Assembly: GCF_002795845.1 (NCBI RefSeq)
Contig: NZ_CP011797.1
Span: 1,573,501 to 1,637,500, forward strand
Direction: 5' to 3'
Source: Reinekea forsetii
GTDB taxonomy: Bacteria > Pseudomonadota > Gammaproteobacteria > Pseudomonadales > Natronospirillaceae
Length of the DNA stretch: 64,000 nucleotides
The position numbers were made by a program, and so were the translations under genes. Position 1 is the stretch's first letter; each line of letters begins with the position of its first letter. Below are positions 9,608 to 17,736 of this stretch, piece by piece. Below the pieces are notes generated by a model. The model ran no database searches, was not told where the DNA came from, and worked only from the letters and a program-made list of their open reading frames with translations.

Positions 9608-10321
9608 ATGAAGATTTTTAGGGATATAGGGCAAATCATAATTGACGCGTCTGGTGATCAAGAGTTTGTTATAGAGGGCTTTGGTAACCCGGGGGTTGGT
9701 AAGTCATTTATTTGTACTAGCTTTCAAAATACTTTTAAAAATGAATATGGGTCTATTAATTATCATTCGATCGATAATTATCACGTCACTTTCATTATTA
9801 GAACGGTTTGTAAAATATTATTGATTCTTAAGAGTTTGTTATTTTCACCTAGTATAGTGATAGCCAACTTTATGTTGATTAATAGTTTTAGCAACATCAG
9901 GGGTGCCATTAAGTTAAAGCTACTATTTAACTTACTCCTAGTATCGTCAATAATTGTGAGCCGTCGGTCATGTTATAAACCGCTTCTTCTTGATCAGGGC
10001 ATTTTTCAAGCGATTTGGTCATGCTATTACTATAACCAGGGTGTCGAAAGCGCGGTCCCTCTTGATCACGTAATTAAATTAATTAACCGGCTGTTTGATA
10101 AAATGCTGGTCACTAAATTATTTATCTTTGACGTTTCATCAGAAAAATCTGTTATTTTGTCCAGATTGACTAATCGGCGAATTAAGGGATCTAGCCCACT
10201 AAATGGCCTTGAAGAGTCGGTGATTAACCGTGGGATGGATGCGACCACCGTCACCCGCAATTTAATTCTCAAGATGGTTAAAAATTCGGACAGATTTAAA
10301 GTCTTTATTATCAGAAATTAA
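9608..10321 (+). CDS. Small P-loop kinase-like protein
   Basis: From ATG 9608, 237 residues; the frame is open further up to 9548 but ATG 9608 has AGAGG at 9594-9598, nine bases away. A Walker A loop, EGFGNPGVGKSFICTSF, starts near residue 24, and LLLDQGIFQAIWS in the middle resembles the acidic-residue strand of nucleoside/thymidylate-kinase-like enzymes. A basic patch near the C-terminus (SRLTNRR) could be the lid. The frame is intact although the genes on both sides are broken. It may phosphorylate a sugar, nucleotide or alcohol in the polysaccharide pathway; the substrate is not readable. It is distinct from the kinase half of the protein at 6723-8135. Confidence 0.5.
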   Translation: MKIFRDIGQIIIDASGDQEFVIEGFGNPGVGKSFICTSFQNTFKNEYGSINYHSIDNYHVTFIIRTVCKILLILKSLLFSPSIVIANFMLINSFSNIRGAIKLKLLFNLLLVSSIIVSRRSCYKPLLLDQGIFQAIWSCYYYNQGVESAVPLDHVIKLINRLFDKMLVTKLFIFDVSSEKSVILSRLTNRRIKGSSPLNGLEESVINRGMDATTVTRNLILKMVKNSDRFKVFIIRN

Positions 10322-10429
10322 CGAATAACCTTAAAAGTATGGGGGCAGAGAAGGTTTACATGGGCCCGAATGTTAACAGTGTATAAAAATATGCCGAGTG
10401 TTGTTTCAGATTTTACACTTAAAGAATAG

Positions 10430-11553
10430 GTCAGATTATGTCGAGTTAAGAGAAGAAACTTAATGTCGTTCTTTGCGCTATTTGGTATATTTATAATTTT
10501 CGAAAAAATACAATTATGGGGTTTTCGGTAGAGAGGTATCAAGTTTTTGTTGTCGCGCCCCGGGACTAATACCCCAAACATTTTGCGGGGTTGGGTGCCG
10601 AGTATTACGATTTTAATTTAGACCCGACGGGGCACTAATCCGTTTACAGAGGATATGGTTATACGTGCATTACTTTTTATTTATTTGAGGGTCATGCCAA
10701 ATTTCGTAATGAATTTTACTTCTAAGATTATTATATATAGTATTATTGAATCATTTTTTTTCGGCGCGAAGGTAGTCAATAACATTTCTGGATTAGGAGC
10801 CGTGTTTACAGAAAATACACTTTTCTCTAAGTTTGTATGTTTATTATATTGCGTTACACAAATCTTTGCGATTAAAGGATTTTTTCAAAACCAATAGGAT
10901 ATGGAGAGCTCTGTTGGGACGAGGATTATGCCTCAACATAAATGTGAATATCTGCCTAGGACCGGAGTTGAATTGGAGCATTTCGGATTAACAGAAGCGG
11001 CAGACAATGGCGTCGTTCGTTTCGTTATTCTTTGCAGAATGTTCTTTGAGAAGTGAGTTGGTTTTTTGGTAGAAGCCCCAGATTATTGTAAGGCAAAGTA
11101 CGGGGATCGTGTTGATTTGAGAGCGATCGGTTTTTTAGAATTTAACAATCAGGTCGCTGTCTCTAAAGAAGTCATGAATTATTGGATAACAAATGTCTTT
11201 CTGATAAAGGAGCGCTCGAAGACGTCCTCCCCGAAATTGCTATTTCAGATTGTATGGTTTTACCATCGTTATACCCTTAAGGGACTCCTAAGTCGCTTTC
11301 GGAGGTCGCGGCTATGGGGAAGTCTATAAATACAAATAATATGCCGGGCTGTTCACCCGTATTAGAGCATGGAATTAATGGCTTATTATACCGACCTAAC
11401 TCTATTGATGATTCAATTATTAGTCTGGAGAGATTAATTGATATGGGACATGACACTCGTCTTGAAATGGAGGTTAAAAGTCCTCAGTTAGTAGAGAGGA
11501 AATTTGACGAAAGAATCGTTTTTAAGAAATATCTTGATTTCCTGGGTTTGTGA
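10430..11553 (+). pseudogene. Shattered GT4 glycosyltransferase
   Basis: Pieces in several frames reconstruct one GT4 enzyme in the right order. Around 10450-10510 is an N-terminal strand (WYIYNFRK), at 10550-10630 VFVVAPRD and FNLDPTG, at 10655-10897 the acceptor-domain signature NNISGLGAVFTEN ending in FFQNQ, near 10965 RTGVELEHFGL, then the donor domain, and from 11314 PGCSPVLEHGINGLLY to the natural C-terminus at 11553. At least five frameshifts or stops separate the pieces, so the gene is dead. The family is the same as that of the intact gene at 17737-18870 (SGLGSVFTATG, FIDINLHRSSFNP, TPGCRET), which suggests replacement of one transferase by another of its kind. Confidence 0.7.
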
Positions 11554-11663
11554 GTTCTTAGCGGAAAGTCCAAACATTTTTTGTAAAAAACCAAGGTTGT
11601 GATAAGGTTCGTTTACTGCCGAGGCGGAGTCGACGATTGAACTCCTCCAGGCCGAATATTCAT

Positions 11664-12331
11664 TTAAAAACACCAGTTCCTTAAATACGTCATAGCGGTT
11701 GAATCCGTCTGCCAACCGCCTTTGAGCATAATTCTTTCAAGCGGCTCACCTTGCTCTAACAAATCTAGTACAGCCCCCACTTTAAATGAATGTCCGCTGA
11801 ATGGTTGTTCAATGGACTCTATTCAGGTCCTTTTGCAGTGCTTTAATATGATACTTATGCTTTCTGGGTTTAGATTTTTACCGATAAACCCCCTGCCTAC
11901 TAATTGATCTTAGAATATAGCTTTCATCGCTAACGATACTCTTCCATTTTTCTAATAAGTCGAAGAGTTCTCGGCTGATGGGTGGAAAGTTCCCAGCCCT
12001 GAATTGATCCGTTCTTGAGAAATTCAGTTTGATAGCTGGTTTGCCGCCCGGTGCTTTGCAGGTGTCCTCAAACGTAAAGGCACAGAGTTCCGACCGGCGT
12101 CGCATCGTTTCATAGCCGAGTCTGAGAAGGGCTTCATTTCTTAAACCCCTGACGTTGTTATCGCAGTTGTTAAGTAGCCGGTTGAGTAGTGGTTTGGTGA
12201 GGGTAGTGGCCTGCTGTTGTGCCCGCCCAATTTTTCGGTGCATTAGTTTGTTGGCCAATATAACCTCTGGCTGGTGGGGTCGTAGTGTTTGGAAAATTTT
12301 AGTCTCGTACCCAAGCTATTTATTCTGCGGC
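11664..12331 (-). pseudogene. Tyrosine recombinase (integrase) remnant
   Basis: On the minus strand a phage-type integrase is visible in two frames. From 12331 down, QPEVILANKLMHRKIGRAQ, then LGYETMRRRSEL with the first catalytic Arg, continues to a stop at 11878. Another frame carries SGHSFKVGAVLDLLEQGEP at 11736-11798 and GGWQTDSTAMTYLRNW, i.e. box II and the catalytic Tyr, with the end at TAA 11664-11666. Upstream of 12331 the frame hits a stop, so the N-terminal DNA-binding part is missing. The box II Arg of the usual HxxR is a Lys here (His at 11790-11792). The broken frame and lost residue make it inactive. The stretch 11554-11663 holds nothing else. Confidence 0.65.
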
Positions 12332-13044
12332 AAATGGTTGCGTTTTTTTTCCCCCCTGTGTCAGGATAGTTGTCACCCTCTAGATTCCACCTAAAACCAG
12401 ATCAGTGTGCGGTTAATGAGAACGGAATGGCTCGATATTCAGCAGAACGGAAAGAATCGATCCTGAAGAAAATGTTGCCACCCCACAACGTCACTGTGGC
12501 CGAGATTGCCCGGCAGGAACACATATCGTTAAAAACCCTTTATAATTGGCGCGATACCGCCAAACAACAAGGAATGCCTGTGCCAGGAAAGACGTTATCT
12601 GCCGACGATTGGACGGCTGACGCCAAGCTCTCAGTGGTCATCTGTAATCCCCCCATTTTTAATCTCAGCTAAAAATAGAAAGGTTATCAATCACAGCAGT
12701 TGTCTTGGGGAACCCCGCCAATCGAAGAATGTGGTCGCTCAATATTTTAAGTCCATTGCCATTGGGTTGCCAATAATGAGCGTCTTCGATGTCCTCAAAG
12801 ATATTCAATTCCAACCACTCATTCCTTGCAGTTCGGATAAATCGTTCAACGTAAGCATTTTGAGTTTGCTTCCCAGGTTGGATGTAAAGCAATGTAATCT
12901 GTTCCTGGTTCGCCCACTCAATAAGGTCCTGACTGATATATTCTGGTCCATTGTCACAATGAAGCCCTATGTGTCAACCTGATAGCAGACACTCACCAAG
13001 TGAGTTAACATACATTTAGGGCCCCGGTATCAGGAACCACCACT

Positions 13045-13449
13045 ATGCCAAAACCAATAGAAACTCGCGAAAGTTCTCAGATTCAACCCGCCCCAGAGCT
13101 GGAAAAGCGGACCCGTCGGCGTTTTTCAACCGAATATAAACTCAATATTATTGCCCAGGCCAATCAGTGTGCTCACGGAGAGCTGGGACAGTTGTTGCGT
13201 CGAGAAAACCTTTATAGCAACCAACTTCAGCAGTGGCGGAAGGAGTTGTCCCAACGTGGACCAGAAGGTCTGGCTAAAACGAGCCCCGGCCCTCAAGCGT
13301 CCAAAAGCGCGGATCAAAAACGTATCGAACAGCTTGAAAAAGAGAATGGCCGATTACAGCGGAAGTTGCAAATATCCGAGGGTTGCTTAGATCTCCAAAA
13401 AAAAGCCTTTGCCATGATCGAACAATTCCAGGATGGCGACAAGAAATGA
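13045..13449 (+). CDS. IS-C orfA
   Basis: A 134-residue transposase subunit. RRRFSTEYKLNIIAQANQC and NLYSNQLQQWRKELSQ form the helix-turn-helix, and IEQLEKENGRLQRKLQ is the coiled coil. Near its end an eight-A run then G (13397-13405, LQKKA) is a typical -1 slippage site: shifted, the ribosome enters the orfB frame at SPKKSLCHD. The normal stop TGA at 13447-13449 overlaps an ATG at 13446, so orfB can also start separately by coupling. Frame and stop are identical in copy 2. Confidence 0.85.
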   Translation: MPKPIETRESSQIQPAPELEKRTRRRFSTEYKLNIIAQANQCAHGELGQLLRRENLYSNQLQQWRKELSQRGPEGLAKTSPGPQASKSADQKRIEQLEKENGRLQRKLQISEGCLDLQKKAFAMIEQFQDGDKK

Positions 13450-14534
13450 TGTCCTTAGTGGAACATCGCGATCCAGTGATACCGTTGGTTCCTGCTTGCA
13501 GGGCGTTGTCGCTCAGTCGCAGTGCCTTCTATGGTCGACGTCCTGCGTCATTGGAACAGCCACAGCGGACCGCTCGACATCAGTGTGTTCAGCCTCGGGC
13601 GTTAAACGACTCGGAGAACCAAGCCGTCCTGGCCGTACTCAATAGCGATGAATTTTGTGATCAGCCCCCTTACGAGGTTTATCAGCAGTTATTGCAGCAA
13701 GCTATTTATCTGTGCTCGGTCAGTACTATGTATCGATTGCTTCGTCGCCAGCGTGCGGTGGGTGAGCGCAGAAAGCAACGCCCCGCCCAGCATCACGCCA
13801 TTCCACGCCTGCTCGCCACCGAGCCGAATGAGGTCTGGACGTGGGACATAACCAAACTAGCGACTCAGCAGCGTGGAAAATACTTGTCTTTGTATGTGGT
13901 GATCGATTTGTTCAGTCGCTTTGTAGTGGCATGGATGATCTCACGCAAAGAAAACAGTGCACTCGCCCAACAGTTAATGGATGAAGCGCTGGTGCGATAT
14001 GGCGTGGGACCGGGCCAGCTGACCATCCACCAGGATCGCGGAGCGCCCATGACCGCGCATAACTATCTGGAGCTCATGGGGGAATTTAAGGTGACCAGTA
14101 GCCACAGTAGACCGCGCGTCAGTAACGACAATCCCTTTAGCGAAAGTCAGTTTAAGACCTGTAAATATCAACCGGATTATCCGGGGGTTTTTACCAATGT
14201 CAGTCATTCACGCCAGTGGTTTGAACGCTATTTCGATTGGTACAATTTTGACCATCATCACAGTGGGCTTGAAGGCTATACGCCCGAACAAGTGTTCACG
14301 GGTCAGCATGAAGCGGTGCACGCTGAGCGCCAGAAGGGACTCGATGACCAGTATGGGAAGCACCCCGAACGGTTTGTGGCAGGCCGGCCCTTGGCAGCCC
14401 GACCACCGAGTGAAGTTGCCATTAATCCCATTACGCCTCAGATGCTTGAAGAGGGAGCGCCGAACATGGTGAATTTCCCTACTTTGCCAGTGGCCCAAAA
14501 TATTCTAATGAAAAATACTTTAATTTTGGACTGA
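13383..14534 (+). CDS. IS-C orfB (rve integrase core transposase)
   Basis: The frame is open from before 13383; separate initiation is most likely at ATG 13446, giving 362 residues, while a -1 shift at 13397-13404 would make an orfAB fusion. The catalytic core shows WTWDITKLAT (Asp), LTIHQDRGAPM (Asp) and VSNDNPFSESQF (Glu). CRALSLSRSAFYGRRP is a helix-turn-helix-like start. It resembles the IS-A ORF2 in layout and motifs but is clearly a different element. Nothing in it is broken, so this is a probable active transposase. Confidence 0.85.
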   Translation: MLRSPKKSLCHDRTIPGWRQEMMSLVEHRDPVIPLVPACRALSLSRSAFYGRRPASLEQPQRTARHQCVQPRALNDSENQAVLAVLNSDEFCDQPPYEVYQQLLQQAIYLCSVSTMYRLLRRQRAVGERRKQRPAQHHAIPRLLATEPNEVWTWDITKLATQQRGKYLSLYVVIDLFSRFVVAWMISRKENSALAQQLMDEALVRYGVGPGQLTIHQDRGAPMTAHNYLELMGEFKVTSSHSRPRVSNDNPFSESQFKTCKYQPDYPGVFTNVSHSRQWFERYFDWYNFDHHHSGLEGYTPEQVFTGQHEAVHAERQKGLDDQYGKHPERFVAGRPLAARPPSEVAINPITPQMLEEGAPNMVNFPTLPVAQNILMKNTLILD

Positions 14535-15097
14535 CTGTCCAAAACAGGTTGACACGTTCCGGAAGAGCACTGGGTTTTCCGCGCCACTCAATAATTCTTT
14601 CCAATGAGCGAATCACGCGCTGAGTCGGTAGCGAAAAATCCACGTCGATCGTTAAGCATTCCCGATTAAAGTCATCGATTACATTGAACGTACGGACCGA
14701 ACGACCGTTTTTCAATGAGTCGCTCATGAAGTCCATCGACCAGGCCTGATTTATCGCTGATGGTACACTGAGGGCCCCTGGCTTATCTCTTTTAATCCGT
14801 TTTCCAGGCTTGATGCGTAAGTTTAATTCCAAGTCATGATTGATGCGGTGTACCCGCACATGATTCCAGTGAAATTCTTTGGAATTGCGTAAGAACATAA
14901 ATCAAAGCCCAAAACCCCAGCGTTTATGGTTCGTTGTGAGCCTTAGAAACCAGTCGGCGATAACAGCATTTTCATCCGATAATTGAGCTTGATACCCAAA
15001 ACAGGTGGCACTGATAGAAAGCACATCGCATGCCAATCGGATACTTACGTTGTATTCAGTTCGGATGGATTTGCCAGCTCTCGCCGAAGGGCTGGCC

Positions 15098-15364
15098 TTA
15101 CAACTTTTTTTCGATGATTACCTTGGCTATCTCGGCCTTGAGTTTTTCCTCAGCATACATCTTCTTCAGCCGACGATTTTCATCTTCTAGTTTTTTCATC
15201 CGCTTCATCAGTGATGCGTCCATACCGCCAAACTTAGTACGCCACTTGTAGAAGTTCGCTGAACTGATGCCGTGTTCCCGACACAGGTCTGGAACGTTGC
15301 TGCCTGCTTCGTTCTGCTTCAATATGGCCATAATCTGACTGTCGGTAAATCGTGATGTCTTCAT
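15098..15364 (-). CDS. IS-B orfA (IS3-family, HTH protein)
   Basis: An 88-residue IS3-family orfA. MKTSRFTDSQIMAILKQ begins the helix-turn-helix, HGISSANFYKW is the recognition helix, and ENRRLKKMYAEEKLKAE is the leucine-zipper-like coiled coil before the frameshift zone. The frame is intact and complete from ATG 15364. It resembles the IS407/IS2-type orfA proteins. Its partner orfB is broken, so it may act only as a DNA-binding repressor-like protein, if at all. Confidence 0.8.
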   Translation of the reverse strand: MKTSRFTDSQIMAILKQNEAGSNVPDLCREHGISSANFYKWRTKFGGMDASLMKRMKKLEDENRRLKKMYAEEKLKAEIAKVIIEKKL

Positions 15365-15730
15365 AGTAAAGTCCTCTGTACATAGTTTAGGAGATTTCTC
15401 TACTTATGACTGCTATCAATTTTAGTGGGGATTACACATCCAAACGGCTGCGTTGTCAGCATCTGAGCTTGGGCAGTACTGCCGTGAAAAAGGCTTCTAT
15501 CCGGAGCAGGTCCAGCGCTGGAAGAGCGAGTGTCTCCAGGGATTCCAGAACAGTGAAGCCCAAAGCAGCGCTATCAAACATCAAGCCAAGAAGGACAAGG
15601 TGGCGATCAAACTGCTCAAAAAAGATCTTCGGTTCAAGGAAAAAGCGTTGGCCGAAACGGTGGCGTTGTTAGTGTTGCGAAAAAAGCTCAATGCGCTCCG
15701 GGAGGACGGCGTCGAGGAGAGCTGACGCCG

Positions 15731-16777
15731 TTGCTGGAGCGCATCGCCACGGTGGCACTAATACACCAAGCCATAAACAATGGGGCTTGCCTGAGTCGCG
15801 CCTGCGAGGAAGCTGAGTTGAGCCTCAGGACCTATCGTCGTTGGTACCGAGCGGGTCTGGTTGGCATGGACCAGCGGCCACTGGCCAGTCGGCCGGTGCC
15901 AGCCAATAAAATCAGTGAGCAGGAAACGCAGGTGATCTTAGCGGTGAGTAATGAGCCTCAATATGCCAGTTTACCGCCGTCACAGCTGGTCCCAACGCTG
16001 TTAGACGAGGGTATCTACCTGGCATCGGAAGCGAGTTTCTACCGTATTTTGAAGGCACACAATCAGCTACATCATCGCGGCCGGAGTAAAGCACCAACCA
16101 AAACAGGGAAGCCGACCAGCCATACGGCCTCAGGGCCCAATCAACTTTGGTCGTGGGATATCACCTATTTGGCCTCAAGAGTAAAGGGTCAGTTTTACTA
16201 CCTTTACCTATTTGAAGATATTTACAGTCGCAAGATCGTGGGCTATGAAGTCCATGATCGAGAGTGTGGTGAGCTGGCTGCGGAATTGGTCCAGCGCTGC
16301 ATGTTGCGCGAGCAAAGCTTTAACAAGCCCCTGGTGCTGCACTCGGATAACGGTGCACCGATGAAGGCCCTCACGATGAAAGCCAAGCTGGAAGAACTGG
16401 GTGTGCTGTCGTCTTACAGTCGGCCGCGCGTGAGCAATGACAACCCCTACTCAGAGGCATTGTTCAGGACCTTAAAATACCGTCCCGAATGGCCCTCATC
16501 TGGCTTTGCCGGGTTGACCGAAGCGCGCGACTGGGTGGAGAACTTTGTGGTTTGGTATAACGAGAAACATAAGCACAGCAAGATTAACTTTGTTACGCCA
16601 GCCCAGCGTCATGCCGGTCAAGACAGGGGCATATTATTGAACCGAAAAGAAGTCATAACGGCGGCGAAAAAAGCCAAGCCGTATCGCTGGTCGGGCGATA
16701 TCCGAAATTGTGAGCCTGTAGGGAGTGTTACATTGAATCCAGATGACATACAGAGTGAGAGTGATCAAGCAGCGTAA
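15731..16777 (+). CDS. IS-A transposase ORF2 (rve integrase core)
   Basis: A 348-residue integrase-core protein. The acidic triad is visible: WSWDITYLAS (first Asp), HSDNGAPM (second Asp) and SNDNPYSEALF (Glu). The N-terminal part has a helix-turn-helix, LSRACEEAELSLRTYRRW. The C-terminus ends within about 20 bases of the element's end. The TTG at 15731 is the first listed start but the true protein probably comes from a -1 frameshift out of ORF1 at 15680-15686, since that frame is open between the two. ORF2 itself is intact, but ORF1 is cut by IS-B so no full transposase is likely. Confidence 0.75.
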   Translation: MLERIATVALIHQAINNGACLSRACEEAELSLRTYRRWYRAGLVGMDQRPLASRPVPANKISEQETQVILAVSNEPQYASLPPSQLVPTLLDEGIYLASEASFYRILKAHNQLHHRGRSKAPTKTGKPTSHTASGPNQLWSWDITYLASRVKGQFYYLYLFEDIYSRKIVGYEVHDRECGELAAELVQRCMLREQSFNKPLVLHSDNGAPMKALTMKAKLEELGVLSSYSRPRVSNDNPYSEALFRTLKYRPEWPSSGFAGLTEARDWVENFVVWYNEKHKHSKINFVTPAQRHAGQDRGILLNRKEVITAAKKAKPYRWSGDIRNCEPVGSVTLNPDDIQSESDQAA

Positions 16778-16815
16778 TGACTAAAAAGAGTGCCAACTAC
16801 CTTGAAAGACACCGC

Positions 16816-17468
16816 AACAGACCAAGGACGCCTCTTTCATCAGCGAACGGCCGCGATAGCGGCCCGCTCGAATGCCTTCATTGGTCAGGCTCGATTGAAT
16901 CATTCGACTGCCAGCGGAACCTCGGCTTTCGTTAAAGGTCCGAATAGCGCCTTTAGTTCGAACCGTTGAACGTTAATATGGCGTTTCTGTTGGCAATAAT
17001 CATAGTACGATGCTCGCGGCACACTAAAGGCCTTACAGACCATATCGACCGGCTCAAGCTCTCTCAATTGGTAAATCAGTTCTTACGATTCCATTCGACC
17101 GACATTAAGAGAGCAGCCGGAATGCCGTACCAAGCCTTTTTTAATATGATTTCCTCCCGTTCCAGTCGATTAACTCGTGCCTCTAGTTCTTGAGTGTGCT
17201 GCTGATCGGGCGTTAAGGCCTTACTTACAGGCGTAATGCCGCCCCGCTCTGTTTTAAGTTGGTCAACCCAGCGGCGAAGTCCGGTCTCGCAGACATCGAG
17301 AGATCTGCTGCCTTCGGTCATCGAATAGCCCTAGTCAACCACCAGGCAGGCAGCTTCGTGTTTAAATTCGGTTGAAAATGAACGTTGTTTCTTTCCCATT
17401 GAACACCTCAAATAGAGGTGGCTAGTTTACCACCTAAGAATTGTGTCCGGGATTATTAGACTACTACA
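16816..17468 (-). mobile_element. IS-D copy 1, truncated
   Basis: From 16816 the sequence matches IS-D copy 2 nearly base for base, up to the terminal TAGACTACTACA at 17457-17468. The other end (most of orfB) is missing at the junction with IS-A. The match includes TTCGAACCGTTGAACG at 16958-16973, the uninterrupted form of the site where copy 2 carries IS-C. OrfA here (17076-17400, minus) has an in-frame stop (VD*GYSMTEG, near 17332) and is dead, while copy 2's orfA is open. Confidence 0.8.
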
Positions 17469-17736
17469 GTCATCATTTTAAATTCATTGCTTTACATACG
17501 CTTAGGCCGGTTTTTAAGGTCGGTTCGATGTTCACCTCAGTCTCAGATGTGTCGTTGCAGGTACTTGCTTTGACCTGTTACTATTGCGGTAAGCATGAAG
17601 CATAGGTTATTCTAGACGACTAATTTTTGAGATTATACCGATGCTCAATGATATATCTTGGAATTCTACATGGGTCTAAAATGGGAGGATCTTCCTCCTA
17701 GCGTTGCTGGTTGACAAATTCTGATAAGGCATAAAT

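Larger units (their letters stand above)
12965..14561 (+). mobile_element. IS-C copy 1 (1,597 bp), inserted in IS-B
   Basis: Bounds are set by comparison with copy 2 and by target duplications. The element starts CCCTATGTGTCAACCTG and ends CAGGTTGACACGTTCCG; inner inverted repeats are GTGTCAACCTG. GAAG flanks it at 12961-12964 and 14562-14565. Both transposase frames are intact and it appears identical to copy 2 at 20914-22510, so it is the youngest layer here. Confidence 0.9.
12665..15090 (-). pseudogene. IS-B orfB, broken by IS-C and by frameshifts
   Basis: On the minus strand the DDE protein runs from about 15090 to 14566, stops at IS-C, and resumes from 12961 to 12665. Joining the flanks after removing IS-C and one GAAG copy gives PSALHCDNGPEYISQD, so IS-C landed a few codons from the second catalytic Asp. 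Before that, orfB already differs from IS-F: GGCAAATCC at 15085 lacks one A compared with GGCAAAATCC in IS-F, and a TGA lies near 14907. WSMDFMSDSL holds the first catalytic Asp. The protein is non-functional. Confidence 0.75.
12643..15436 (-). mobile_element. IS-B (IS3-family), itself interrupted by IS-C
   Basis: Ends are perfect 10-base inverted repeats: TGTAATCCCC at 12643 and GGGGATTACA ending at 15436. Direct 4-base target copies CATC flank it (12639-12642 and 15437-15440). Without IS-C and its GAAG copy the element is about 1,193 bases, a normal IS3-family size. Transposase genes run on the minus strand. A degenerate relative on the opposite strand is IS-F at 23699. Confidence 0.88.
12427..15725 (+). 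pseudogene. IS-A transposase ORF1, split by IS-B
   Basis: The N-terminal 72 codons (12427-12642) encode a helix-turn-helix start, MARYSAERKESILKKM and ISLKTLYNWR, and end at the IS-B insertion. The rest resumes at 15441 with QTAALSASELGQYCREKG and ends at TGA 15723-15725. Removing IS-B and one CATC copy joins GTC ATC to CAA ACG and restores one frame, AKLSVVIQTAALSASELG, 166 residues in all. The join is exact, so IS-B hit a functional gene. A slippery A-run with G (15680-15686) near the end, inside LRKKLNAL, lets a -1 shift lead into ORF2, the normal way this kind of element makes its full transposase. Confidence 0.8.
12367..16799 (+). mobile_element. IS-A, interrupted by IS-B (outer element of nest 1)
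   Basis: IS-A is a two-frame rve-type insertion sequence whose ORF1 is cut by IS-B. Its ends are approximate: TAGTTGTCACCCTC at 12367-12380 faces GAGTGCCAACTA ending at 16799, an imperfect inverted repeat. Subtracting IS-B and one CATC leaves about 1.6 kb. No clear target duplication is seen, and the right side abuts a truncated IS-D, separated by some 17 unassigned bases. Both reading frames look intact once IS-B is removed. Confidence 0.7.

Noticed and set aside
11664-12331. An integron integrase with a cassette array
   Set aside because: No integron-specific insert or attC-like sites are seen around it; it looks like an ordinary phage-type tyrosine recombinase remnant.
8271-12331. A defence or phage satellite island
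   Set aside because: The remnants are glycan enzymes, a kinase and one integrase; no restriction, CBASS, retron, toxin-antitoxin or phage structural genes are visible.
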